Part shown: one piece after another, positions 54,359-64,000 of the stretch | Layout of the letters: each line of letters begins with the position of its first letter | How positions within the stretch are numbered: the first letter of the stretch is position 1 | DNA from: Chondrus crispus | Lineage: Eukaryota > Rhodophyta > Florideophyceae > Gigartinales > Gigartinaceae | DNA length: 64,000 nt | Assembly: GCF_000350225.1 (NCBI RefSeq) | Contig: NW_005178653.1 | Coordinates: forward strand, 186,001 to 250,000 | Direction of reading: 5' to 3' | Notes under the pieces: model-generated | Database searches by the model: none | Told to the model about the DNA's origin: nothing | The model's input: only the letters and a program-made list of their open reading frames with translations | Made by a program: the position numbers and the translations under genes

Positions 54359-55792
54359 ACATGTTTTTTAGATATTAGATACCGATGTTTAGGCGCAGAA
54401 AATTCCGAATACGATAAAGCCATCTTATGAGGCAAACACAGCTCCGCTGATGTTGTCTTTTTTACAATGACAATTGGTCACACGGAGCAATGCTCCAGAA
54501 TGCAAATATCGCCTCCTAAGGAACAACAGATGCGCAGCGTCGCTATAGTACTCCATCATTTTCTCAGTGGCGCGATTGTCATTGAATCGGAGTTGCTTGG
54601 TATACGCTTAGCGACAAGCCTCGTCTCGTCCCCGAGGCTGAAATTATGCACCGGGGAAGAACTTGAAATGAACCTCAACTCCTGCGCCTCACCCTGGTTG
54701 TGAAAATGGTTGCCAAAAGTACATGAGCACACTACTGGCGCATGAACCGTATTATCCGTGGATCTCCGGTCTCCATAAATAAATAAATAACATATATATA
54801 TATATATTATGTTAGAGAAACAGTATAATCCGTGGATCCCCGGTCTCTATAAATATACTGTAATTTTAAGCGAAGACTTCTCCCGAGCAGGCTCTTTTAC
54901 TGTGTATTGTGTAGGCTTGAGATAACCCTCGGAGAAGCCAAGAAAGCTGGCTCAACGAAAGATAATGTACCTGTGACCAAGCACCAGTTGAGAGCCATTC
55001 CACTGCAAAACGCCTTCCCGAAGAGGGGTTTCAAGATGCTCCGAAATGCCCTTCAATTCAAATTTCCCGCTATATAATATATATAATATATCTCTGCAAA
55101 GCACTTCATTTTTTGAAATTGTTACTGTATCAAAATTTCCATAACTGCTACTTTATTATTTCTCAAATTTATTATTTCTCAAAAAGCTAAATGAAAGAGA
55201 AAATTCGGAACCCTCTCGTTATGATAACAAGGAAAAGGCTACGAATTTGGAAACGTCTTGCGAAGGAAAAAATCGTTCGGTTAAGAGCAGGGCTGCTTAC
55301 CGGCTTGAAGCCGCGAGTAACTCCCACCAGTCAAACCGAACTCCTCCTGATGTCGTTCACGAGTCTATTAGTTTTAAAACCCAGCAGGTTTCTGAGAAGG
55401 ATGACCGCGCGACCCTCTCATCATGGGCAATGCCTCTAGAACCAGAAACAAAGTTTGAGTGCTATCCTCGAAAAATGAATGGTATCGCTGGCCTGTACCC
55501 TGCACGGGATGCTGCCCGGGCTTGACTTTTATTTCCCGCGAAACGACCCAGTTAACCAGAAAACTTCAACCCAGTGAACCAAAACGCTGCACTATCTTCC
55601 TCGTCCACTGCTTCGTGTTGATTTCCATTTCTACCTTTTCTTCATTGCGTTGTCTACCAATCGAGGCTTCTGAAATAGAGGCCACGCTTTTGGCTCCTTT
55701 TGTTTCCTATCACGTTCTTCGTGAGCTCATTGCGTGCGCACTACCCGTACCCAGCATGGGACGCAAATGACATCTTAAAAGAGATGCCCCGC
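54359..55792. other. Intergenic region between convergent paralogues
   Basis: No convincing gene. A ~33-bp direct repeat with CCGTGGAT-TCCGGTCTC-ATAAAT (54749-54781 and 54823-54856) surrounds an (AT)n microsatellite at 54791-54809; another AT run at 55073-55091. A short Lys/Arg-rich frame at 55191-55439 has no recognisable features. Confidence 0.5.
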
Positions 55793-57928
55793 TTAATGGC
55801 TGAAGCATTTCTTAATCGACGAAATTGTTAGGTGCACACACTTATTCCTAAAGCATGCCTTGGTGGAGCAGTCTGACCCGCTCGAGCAATGGCCACACTC
55901 TGGGCTCCCAGGGAAGCACTTGCCCATCGATGTCGGGGTCTCAAAGACGCACTTGTACCCGATTAGCCTGGTGCCCCAGCACTTGTTTGTAGAACATTCT
56001 GACGAGCTCCTGCAAGATTCGCATTCGGCCTTCCCGGAATGTGGAAAGCATTTGTCCATCGACAACTGGGTGTCATAAACGCACTTGAGTCCTGCTGAAT
56101 CTGTGCCCCAGCACTTGCCAGTTGAGCATTCGGAACTGCTCCTGCATGATGCACACTCGGGCTTCTTCGGGAAGCACTTCTCCATAGACTCCGAGTTATC
56201 GTACACGCACTTGTACCCAAGCGAGCTGGTTCCCCAGCACTTGTTCGTGGAGCACTCAGATGATCTCGTGCAAGTGGCGCACTCAGGCTTCTTAGGGAAG
56301 CACTTCTCAATCGAAGTCATGGTATTGAAGACGCATTTGTACCCGAGAGTGCTGGTTCCCCGGCATATGCCACTTGAGCATTCGGAACTGCTCGTGCATG
56401 GTACGCACTCAGGTTTCTTCGGGAAGCATTTATCCATAGACTCCGAGTTTTCGTACACGCACTTGTACCCGAGCGTGCTGGTTCCCCAGCACTTGTGTGT
56501 GGAGCATTCAGACGAATTCGTACAAGTGGCGCACTCAGGCTTTTTCGGGAAGCACTTGTCAATCGAAGCCTGATTACTGAACACGCACTTGTACCCGAGG
56601 GCACTTGTTCCCCAACACTTGCCCGTCGAGCACTCAGAGGAGCTGGTGCAGAGTGCACACTCGGCTTTTCTCGTAGGCGGGAAACACTTTTCCCTCGACG
56701 CCGCGGTGTCGAAGACGCACTTGAGACCTGTCGATGTTGTGCCCCAGCACTTGCCTGTTGAGCACTCAGAGGAACTGGTGCAGACCTCGCATTCCGCTTT
56801 TCTAATCGGCGAAGCTGACGGAGTGGCAGCAGGCGGGAAGCACTTTGACCTTGATGCCGCGGTGTTGAAGACGCACTTGCGCCCACCCGAGCTAGTACCC
56901 CAGCACTTGCCGGTAGCGCATTCCGAAGACTTCCTGCAGACTTCACATTCCCCTTTTTCAGCAGCCGGCGTGGAAGAAGGTGTGGCAGCAGGCGGGAAGC
57001 ACTTCGCCCTCGATGCCGCGGTGTTGAAGACGCACTTGCGCCCACTCGAGCTAGTACCCCAGCACTTGCCGGTAGCGCATTCCGAAGACTTCCTGCAGAC
57101 TTCACATTCCCCTTTTTCAGCAGCCGGCGTGGAAGAAGGTGTGGCAGCAGGCGGGAAGCACTTCGCCCTCGATTCCGCGGTGTTGAAGACGCACTTGCGC
57201 CCACTCGAGCTAGTACCCCAGCACTTGCTGGTAGCGCATTCCGAAGACTTCCTGCAGACTTCACATTCCCCTTTTTCAGCAGCCGGCGTGGAAGAAGGTG
57301 TGGCAGCAGGGGGGAAGCACTTTGACCTTGATGCCGCGGTGTTGAAGACGCACTTGCGCCCACCCGAGCTCGTGCCCCAGCACTTTCCAGTAGCGCATTC
57401 AGAAGACTTCCTACAGACTTCACATTCCCCTTTTTCAGCAGCCGGTGTGGCAGAAGGTGTGGCAGCAGGCGGGAAGCACTTCGTCATCGACGCGGCGGTG
57501 TCGAAGACACACTTGAAACCTGTGGATGTTGTGCCCCAGCACTTGCCTGTTGAGCACTCAGAAGAACTGGCGCAAACGTCGCATTCCGCTTTTTTATTCG
57601 GCGAAGCAGAAGGTGCGGCAGCAGGTGGGAAGCACTTTGCCCTCGATGCGGGTGTATCAAAGACGCACCTGCGCGACGCCGAGGCGGCCCCCTCACACAC
57701 GGCGGTAGCGCATTCGGAGGCGTCAGCACAGGTGTCGCACTCCCCCTTCTTCATCGCGAAGCACCTCCTGCGCGACGCGGTAGTCCCGAAGACGCACACG
57801 CCGGCCAGGCACATGCGCGAGCTGCACTCGTGATGCGCTGCGCACGGGGCGCACTCGGGGAGCGTGTACGTCGCGGCGGCGAGCGAGAGCAGCGCGAGGA
57901 GGGCGACGGGGGCTGTGGGCGGCGTCAT
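55793..57928 (-). CDS. Secreted protein of 15 six-cysteine repeats (paralogue)
   Basis: The frame is open far upstream through an Arg/Pro-rich stretch, but the ATG at 57928 gives a signal peptide (TPPTAPVALLALLSLAAA) and has TATAAA about 70 bp upstream, so I start there (711 aa). Fifteen repeats of C-x2-C-x5-C-x4-C-x(4-10)-C-x(8-11)-C, mostly of the longer type CSTGKCWGT...GYKCVF. Repeats 2-7 are joined by Pro/Ser/Ala/Thr linkers (PPAATPSSTPAAEKGE), not found in the other paralogue. Repeats 4-7 are almost identical, showing recent internal duplication. It ends with a short repeat and CFSH*. Convergent with 51786-54215. Probably an extracellular structural or binding protein; family unknown. 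Confidence 0.9.
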   Translation of the reverse strand: MTPPTAPVALLALLSLAAATYTLPECAPCAAHHECSSRMCLAGVCVFGTTASRRRCFAMKKGECDTCADASECATAVCEGAASASRRCVFDTPASRAKCFPPAAAPSASPNKKAECDVCASSSECSTGKCWGTTSTGFKCVFDTAASMTKCFPPAATPSATPAAEKGECEVCRKSSECATGKCWGTSSGGRKCVFNTAASRSKCFPPAATPSSTPAAEKGECEVCRKSSECATSKCWGTSSSGRKCVFNTAESRAKCFPPAATPSSTPAAEKGECEVCRKSSECATGKCWGTSSSGRKCVFNTAASRAKCFPPAATPSSTPAAEKGECEVCRKSSECATGKCWGTSSGGRKCVFNTAASRSKCFPPAATPSASPIRKAECEVCTSSSECSTGKCWGTTSTGLKCVFDTAASREKCFPPTRKAECALCTSSSECSTGKCWGTSALGYKCVFSNQASIDKCFPKKPECATCTNSSECSTHKCWGTSTLGYKCVYENSESMDKCFPKKPECVPCTSSSECSSGICRGTSTLGYKCVFNTMTSIEKCFPKKPECATCTRSSECSTNKCWGTSSLGYKCVYDNSESMEKCFPKKPECASCRSSSECSTGKCWGTDSAGLKCVYDTQLSMDKCFPHSGKAECESCRSSSECSTNKCWGTRLIGYKCVFETPTSMGKCFPGSPECGHCSSGSDCSTKACFRNKCVHLTISSIKKCFSH

Positions 57929-57995
57929 GGCGGCGGGGAGCGGCGGCGGCGGCGGTGGGCGGAGGGCGCGGCGCCGCGGGCGCGACGCGGGGGGG

Positions 57996-58001
57996 TTTAT
58001 A
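57996..58001 (-). promoter_or_regulatory. TATA box of the second cysteine-rich gene
   Basis: TTTATA on the plus strand (TATAAA on the coding strand), 68 bp from the ATG at 57928, in very GC-rich DNA. Confidence 0.65.
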
Positions 58002-59342
58002 AGCGGCGCGGGGCGGGGAAGCGCGGGGCGGGAAGCGGCGGCGGGCGGAAGAGGGTTGGGGTCGCGGAGGTGCGGGAATGAATTGGGGGAATGAATTGAG
58101 GGGCGGTATGAGGCGGGAGCGGGACGAAGCGCCGTGGGGCGGTGTAAAGAGGGCGCGCGGCCCAATGGGGGCGCGCGGATCTGCGGGCGCGCCGTGTCGC
58201 GCGCACGGCGCGCGGAATTCAAGGCCGCGGGGAGCGGAATCGCCCGCGCGCGCTCGGCCGACTACGTTGTAGTCGGCATATTTACAACAGAGCTAAGACC
58301 ACAACCAGGGAGAACCCGGTCGGCGTACAAGTTGTACAAGTAATGTAGTTGTAGTACCCAAGGGTACAACTTGTAAGGCGGACTCTCTAACACTCTAAAT
58401 GTTACGTAAACTTTATCGCCGGAGGGACCCCTTCCCCTTCCCCGCATCCAGACGCCCCATCCAAACGCGCGTGTTGACAGCGCGGGCTGCGTGCGGGCCT
58501 TGCGTCAGATCCGTACCGCTGCGTGACAACGAATTTGCAAGGCGGGGAGATGATTACACCCGGCGCGCTCCGCTTCAACCGCCCCTGCGCCCTTTCAACT
58601 GCGCGCATCCCCTGCGCGCATTCCCTGCGCGCATTCCCTGTCAGGAGGGCCATACGTGCACACGTGGCACACGCATGACACCACCATCAGCTCACCTCAC
58701 TCGCCGCCGGCCAACGCATGCCTCTAGAATAGACACTAGAGCCTCCCTGATAAGGTATACATGTACATACATATATGTTATATACGGTATAGGTGGACAA
58801 GTCCCAAGACAGGAACACTGTAAACGAGCGATCACTTCTTGCATCCTGCCCGAGGTTGTATCAGGGGCTTAGGAGGCCACTGCCACGCACGGATGGCAGA
58901 ATGAATGAATGTTAACTGCGCCCACGGTCGCGGCGTCATGCGAGAAGGAGCTCCCACATTTCTTTTACTCACAGCATGTGCAGCACCGTTCACACTCGCC
59001 ACTGCTTCTCCATGTCTTTCTGTACATCCCACTCTGTCGCACCATCTAAAATTCCGTTCACCTGCACCTTTCTTACCCTCACGCCGCAAGGACGACAACA
59101 ACTCCTGTACTAACGCTACCTCTAGGCCTCTTTGTCTGCCGCCCGCGGCCGCGCCACGCATCTCTACAGCATCGTAAAACCCCATTCTCTCTCCAATTGA
59201 ACCGTAGACGCCAGAATGACCCCGCGTCCTGCCCAAGAGAATCGCCATCGGCCAGTCTCCCCACACCCCTCATTCGCGCGCGCGCGCATCCCGCGCGATC
59301 AAACCGCCGCCTCCGCGCCGCCTCTACCGCGTGCGCCCCCCG
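58002..59342. other. GC-rich flank and intergenic DNA, no gene supported
   Basis: Strong CpG-rich flank to ~58260, then a GTACAA/TTGTAC-rich segment with an inverted repeat (GTACAAGTTGTAC at 58325 and GGTACAACTTGTA at 58363). Nothing recognisable to 59342. Confidence 0.35.
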
Positions 59343-59696
59343 TCAGTTGTCGTTAAGAATGAAATGAATCGACGCCTTGTCCTGCTTCCACCTCTTGACT
59401 CTCTGCTGCAGCGTGGACCTAGGGATGCCCCACACGCTCTCGGCCTCGCGGAGCGACAGCCGGAACTTGAGGCACGCCTCGATCGCCATCCGGATCCGCA
59501 CCTCGCGGCAGTTGCGCCCACGGCACCCGCAGTTGCGGTTCCCCTGCCGTACCGAGCACAGCCCCGCCCTGAACATGCTCGGGTGCGGGATCCACCCTTT
59601 GTCTACGTGCAGAACCATCCCCAGCACCGCCTCCCCACGCATCCTCTTGCCCCCGCCACTCTTCGCTTTGCCCCGCCCCGAGCCACGCTCCGTCAT
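59343..59696 (-). CDS. Small orphan psq-type helix-turn-helix protein
   Basis: A 117-aa frame from ATG 59696 (the frame opens at 59777 upstream). The basic Gly/Arg/Lys-rich N-terminus is followed by a Cys cluster (CSVRQGNRNCGCRGRNC) and a C-terminal HTH_psq-like domain: AIEACLKFRLSLREAESVWG, IPRSTLQQRVKRWK, the 'A-a-yGIPrsTLr-r' signature of Pipsqueak/pogo/CENP-B proteins. It stops right after the domain; no DDE or other effector follows. Either a truncated transposon-derived gene or a small DNA-binding protein. The upstream region is a tandem repeat. Confidence 0.55.
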   Translation of the reverse strand: MTERGSGRGKAKSGGGKRMRGEAVLGMVLHVDKGWIPHPSMFRAGLCSVRQGNRNCGCRGRNCREVRIRMAIEACLKFRLSLREAESVWGIPRSTLQQRVKRWKQDKASIHFILNDN

Positions 59697-59743
59697 CTTT
59701 TTTTGGGTGCGACTCCGTCTACCGTCGGGAAGGGGGGGAGGGA

Positions 59744-59840
59744 AGAAGGGAATACGCCTTTGCACTCTCACTTGCACTGTCTTCTAGTCCGAGGGGAGAA
59801 GGGAATACGCCTTTGGACTCTCACTTGCAGTGTCTTCTAG
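59744..59840. repeat. Tandem duplication upstream of the HTH ORF
   Basis: A 44-bp block starting GAAGGGAATACGCCTTTG and ending GTCTTCTAGT occurs at 59744-59787 and 59797-59840 with two differences. It would lie in the promoter or leader of the HTH gene. Confidence 0.85.
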
Positions 59841-61237
59841 TGGGAGGCTCTATTGTCTCAGAGTCTCCGTATGGGGACACATCCCCTTTATATCGATGTT
59901 CGGCCCACCTCGCCCCCCATTATGTTTAGTCCAGAGACCTCTCAAACTTTCAAAACGGCCGTTCCGGAATCGAAAAACGGGTGCCCTGTACGCGCAGTTG
60001 CCATAGTTTTTGGCTTTCGCGGGAGTGACCAAGAGCTTGATTCGGGCAAAACTTCTTCACCCAAGCCGTTGCAAAAACGTCTCATACTGCCTTCCAGCAC
60101 TTCACCGGGGTGGCATCATGCGTTTGTTTAAGCATTTTCAAAACTTGCAAAATTATAAACAACTCATGGTTGCGACGGAAAGAAAGAACGCCAGAAGCCT
60201 GTTAAGGAAATTACAAGTATTCTCCGGGCCGAAGCTTTGCGGTCGTGGTCAGTCCTTCTTTCTGGTGATGTTCTGTTTTCGTCCCAATAGGAGAAACGAA
60301 CGCGCAACAGTCATTCCCCAATGGCCAACGGAAAATGACTTATCGTTACCAGATGCATGAGGAATCGCTGACAGATGATGTGGGAGAAGAACGTTTAATG
60401 ACATTGCGTCTCAGTCACCCCGCATACGTTTTTCAAACGTGCTTGATATGTTTGAGGTGAGGCGATCCAGAAAAAAGTTTCTGACAGTCGCCAATCCTGA
60501 GGATGAGGCGAGCGAAAACAGGGTAAGTTTGGATGGCTAAATGTACGGTTATGAGCTTGAGTGGCCCTGCAAAAATTTGGTATTCATCAGAGACGTACAT
60601 TTCAACACTTTCCACGTTTAGGAATACGGCGTGACTTGTTGCCAAGACTAACCCAAGAAAAACAAGCAAGGTCGAATATCATGCCTAACATTTCTTTAGA
60701 CGCAATACGTAACGCGATTACATGTTGCCGTTTCAGCAGTTGGGCGTGTTCCATTAGGATTCGCCCTTGAAAAGCGTGATCAGTTTCAACCACACGGGTA
60801 CTGTCGCGCATTTCTTATCGATACATAATCGTTAAGAACTGAGGGGTAGTTCACACTGCGGATCGACCGAATCCACATCCAGATTTGAAATAAAATAGAA
60901 TAGAAACGAGAGGTGAACACCCGGAAGAGTGGAAACAACGCCCCGCTTCCCGGCGGTCATTCTATTGACCGCGCGAAACTTGCTTGTACTGTTTTAAAAG
61001 AACATATACGTACTGTACTAGAATTTCCGAGATGACAAATTGGAAACAACCACGCCGCGAATCCAGTTGTATGTGCTTGTACATGCCCACGCTTGTCACC
61101 GCTGATCACATTAATGTGACCGCAAGTTTTGCCGTGTCGTAACATCATCGAAAGTATTCAAGCTACAGGTTTGCCAAGTCCAAAAAGCGAGTAAAAAGTG
61201 TCTTATTCTTGGAAGAAGGCAAACCTCCTGCCTCCTC

Positions 61238-61297
61238 TGTGGGATTTTCTCGTGACTTTAAAATCTGATGTTTTCAAAGCCACGAGAAAATCCCACA
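61238..61297. repeat. Hairpin with 17-bp perfect stem
   Basis: TGTGGGATTTTCTCGTG at 61238-61254 pairs with CACGAGAAAATCCCACA at 61281-61297; 26-nt loop. Confidence 0.85.
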
Positions 61298-61381
61298 ATG
61301 GCGCAGTACGCGAAGCGACACAACTCTCTAGCTGTCACTTTCGACTCAACTGGTATGCGCCAGTATGCAGAAGCCACGCTA

Positions 61382-61438
61382 CACGTACACATTGCGACAG
61401 CGAACAATAACAATGTTCGCTGTCGCAATGTGTACGTG
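61382..61438. repeat. Hairpin with 25-bp perfect stem
   Basis: 61382-61406 and 61414-61438 are exact reverse complements, with a 7-nt loop ATAACAA; stem core CATTGCGACAGCGAACA. Confidence 0.9.
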
Positions 61439-62155
61439 AAGTCGCTAAGTATTCTTTGGTTCAAAGCGGAGAGTAAACCTTTGGCATTTCTACACCTCTT
61501 GTCTGTTTTACGTGGAGAGTCTTCTGAGTATAGTTTGGCTAGCATTCAAACGGTGGAAGGCAAGTGGGCCTTAGGCATTTGGGAGGCAGGCATATCGTGT
61601 GTGCAAGGCCAGTTTACAGAGAAACAGTCATTTGAAATTTTGAGAAAGACATGAAACCTACCTCAGTTGCTCTTCTTCAAAAACGGTTGTCATGAGAAAA
61701 AAATTAGAATGGTTCCTTTTTCTTAAGGTCTGCGAGTCAAAGACTCATATGCCTTTTGAATCAAAAAAGGGTGGGCTGCAGCCCAGCGGTCGTATTCTTA
61801 GAGGAGGCTTGATTTTGATGATGAAAGAGTCCACTCGCGGCGACCGTTGCCTGTCAAACTTCGAAAAGTGGTTCTATTCTCAAGGACCTCTACGACCGCT
61901 CTGAGAATTCAAATCTTCGTCCAAGCTCTTGAGAGAAGTTGCATGGCGCCACATAGAGGCTTTAATTACGATTCAAAAAGCTCATTCACCCACCAGTATT
62001 GCAGGTATCGTTGAAACACAAAACCGTTGTCCGAAGTCCTACTCATTCTACTGCCATCACTGCAACTTTAAAAGTGAGGAATTGCAAGTCCTCCAAGCAC
62101 CCCTGCCATCCAGACCTCATACCCGTCTTCGCTCTACAATTGAGGACCTACTGAC

Positions 62156-64000
62156 ATGCGAACCCTATCCAATTTTGTAGCCCTCCTTCTGCTGTCCGTC
62201 GTTTCTGGACAGGGTGTTTTATTCTACGAAGCATCTGTCGAAAACTTCGACCTCGTTAACAACCTGCGTCGAAGCGAGGGAGCGAAGCCGATCCAATGGG
62301 ACGAAACGCTTTATCAAAAAACGTTGCAATGGAGCAAGCAGATGTATGAAGAGGACAAACTGTACCACTCCCACTACAATCTGGCTGAAAATGTCGCTTA
62401 TGGGTGAGTTATACACTGAAGTGAAGTTCAACTCTGACCGACGAACAACCTGGCATAGACACTAACAATTCTCTGTACCTGTAGGCAAAATTTGTACACA
62501 GCGGACGGAGTCGCTCAAGGCTTCTTCCAACAATGGGCCACCAGTACTAAAGGCCACCGCGAAAACATGCTTTCGACTTCCCACACGTGTGGCGCGGTTG
62601 CCATCTACGGCGATGGCACGCGCTTCTTCGGGACTCAGATATTCGACCGTTGTGCCCCGGCTGCCACAGCCACGGGGGTTTTATACAACCAATCGATAGA
62701 AAATTTCGAGATGGTGAACGTTTTCCGAAACGGGGAAGGTGAGAATAAGATAGTTTGGGATGAGCACTTGTACGAGATGGCTATGAACTGGAGCACGATC
62801 ATGTATTATGAACAGAGGCTTTATCACTCAGACTATAATCTCGCAGAGAATGTTGCGGGATCGTAAGTTCGGCACGTTTTCCACCCCTGCAGTGCTATGC
62901 ATGACGATATTCTAACTCATGGTGCTCTTGCTTTTACTTTTTGTCATGTTTAGGAACCGGATGTACACGTTCGACACAGTGGCGCAGGGCTTCTTCGATC
63001 AGTGGGAAGGCAGCACGCGCGGTCATCGTGAGAACATGCTTTACTCGTCGCACACATGCGGGGCGGCCGCAATTTTCGGAGACGGCAACGTCTTCTACGG
63101 AACGCAGCTATTCGCATCTTCGTGTCACGCGAGCTCGACGTCGATAGACACTTCTGCTCCAGCCATGCCGACGGAATCACCAAGCTCTATCCCATCACAA
63201 CTCTATATAACTAACCCATCAGCATCGCCAAGCCAAGAATCTCTCGACGACGGCGTCGAAACCCCAGAAATGGAGCCGTCGTCCACTCCAGAGCCTGCTC
63301 GAACGTCATTTCAAACGCTTGAAACTGAGCAATCGCAACCAGCAAGACCAAGCCTGAAGCCCTCGCAGCTCCTTTTCACTTCCGGGTTACCAGCTACATC
63401 GCAATCATCAACGCAGACACAACCGTCGGAAATTCCGGTTCAACCTTCTGATGTCGAGCCGTTGCAATCGCTCGAGGCCCAGGTAGACGTCTCTGGCTCG
63501 ATAGGAGTCAATATCGTCCCCTCTCAAGCGCCCGGGACTGAATTCGCCCAAGTCGGGGCCTCGCCTTTAGTGAATGTGGGACTCGAATCTTCAGCAGAGC
63601 CGTCGAATAACATGGAAGCTGAACCGTCGAGCTCGGACGATTCAAGCTCTTTTCTTGAAGATGTACTAATCTCTACACCACCTAGTATATCCCAGCCGGC
63701 GGCTTTCGTTCAAATTGAGCCATCCGCTGAACCTGTGGAAGTGATGTTCTCGACTGCTCCCTATGTAAGCATTGAACAGACACCAGAGCAGATCCCGTCA
63801 ACATCACCTGCTGTCGCTACGGCGCCAGAAATGAGTCCGTATGCGCCGTACCCGGAGCCATCAGAAGGGCCGGAGATCATCACGGCTGCGGCGCCTGGTC
63901 CGCCAGACTCGTTCTCAAGTACTGCTGAAACGCAGGCGATATCTGAAATTCCATACCCGTCTTTGTACCCGGTCATGCCCAATGGTACCTTTGGGCCCGC
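62156..64000 (+). CDS. Secreted protein with two tandem CAP (SCP/PR-1) domains and a Ser/Pro-rich tail, partial at 3' end
   Basis: Three exons: 62156-62403, 62485-62862 and 62954 onward, with GT-AG introns of 81 and 91 bp, both phase 2. The ATG at 62156 starts a signal peptide (RTLSNFVALLLLSVVSG). CAP domain 1: NFDLVNNLRRSEGAKPIQWD, YHSHYNLAENVAYG, GHRENMLSTSHTCGAVAIYG. CAP domain 2 repeats the order: NFEMVNVFRNGEG, YHSDYNLAENVAGS, GHRENMLYSSHTCGAAAIFG. The His and Glu of the CAP cavity (H-Y-NLAEN; GH-ENM) are kept in both. Each intron splits its domain right after the LAENVA motif. The tail beyond ~63140 is a long Ser/Thr/Pro/Glu-rich stalk, likely O-glycosylated, open to the window end. Probably secreted or wall-associated. 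Confidence 0.92.
62404..62484 (+). other. Intron 1 of the CAP gene (81 bp)
   Basis: GTGAGT donor, CCTGTAG acceptor; phase 2. Joining restores GQNLYTADGVAQGFF in frame. Confidence 0.9.
62863..62953 (+). other. Intron 2 of the CAP gene (91 bp)
   Basis: GTAAGT donor, TGTTTAG acceptor; phase 2, at the position in domain 2 that corresponds to intron 1 in domain 1. Confidence 0.92.

Larger units (their letters stand above)
59850..62150. other. No recognisable gene; two long hairpins
   Basis: Several open frames of 60-128 codons on the plus strand (60010-60360, 61268-61654, 61692-61904) with no recognisable family; they could be remnants of one gene but do not join convincingly. The region contains hairpins at 61238-61297 and 61382-61438. 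Confidence 0.35.

Noticed and set aside
55191..55770. Small frames between the two cysteine-rich genes
   Set aside because: Short, overlapping in different frames, no recognisable motif.
1..64000. tRNA, rRNA, CRISPR or bacterial operon features
   Set aside because: No tRNA B-box-like pattern in a foldable context, no rRNA segments, no regularly spaced repeat array; the gene style is eukaryotic.

Overview
This is nuclear DNA from a eukaryote. GT-AG introns of 81 and 91 bp interrupt a secreted CAP-domain gene at the right edge, TATAAA boxes lie about 70 bp upstream of two intronless secreted-protein genes, and most of the rest is LTR, non-LTR and DNA transposon sequence. Compact, intron-poor genes in GC-rich patches between repeat-rich blocks suit a red alga of the Chondrus type, but that is an inference from style; no marker gene fixes the lineage.

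Layout. 1-2937 (-): decayed Ty3/Gypsy-like gag-pol running off the left edge. 3514-13838 (+): a decayed non-LTR retrotransposon (proline-rich ORF, reverse transcriptase, C-terminal nuclease-like domain) that was itself hit twice: by a ~1 kb terminal-inverted-repeat element (4520-5578) and by a complete Copia element with unusually short 96-bp LTRs (7579-12146), whose 5-bp target duplication lies in the YADD codons of the host element. 14.4-16.7 kb: two further copies of the ~1 kb repeat. 17.6-21.1 kb (-): a broken CACTA/Tnp2-like transposase split by a 595-bp solo LTR with a 5-bp target duplication. 21.4-29.5 kb: poorly recognisable sequence with one long intact unknown ORF (25721-27205).

29675-42972 is the most interesting part: two ~4.06-kb, nearly identical inverted arms flank a 5.2-kb core. 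The core holds two divergent genes, a DUF7869-type DDE transposase-like gene (+) and a ParB-like plus DNA-methyltransferase-like gene (-), with a 47-nt palindrome between them. The arms carry broken pieces of cellular genes: a trehalose-6-phosphate synthase/phosphatase, a WD40 protein and a secreted single-pass membrane protein. I read this as a foldback, gene-capturing DNA transposon. Its right end abuts a 5'-truncated Copia pol (42973-46221) that keeps its 278-bp 3' LTR.

46.8-51.7 kb: no convincing gene; hairpins and small tandem repeats, then a GC-rich stretch. 51.7-58.0 kb: two convergent paralogues for secreted proteins built of 21 and 15 six-cysteine repeats. 59.3-59.7 kb: a small orphan psq-type helix-turn-helix ORF. 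62156-64000: a secreted protein with two tandem CAP domains and a long Ser/Pro-rich tail, continuing past the right edge. The host genes are therefore mostly extracellular or secreted proteins; the rest is layered mobile DNA.
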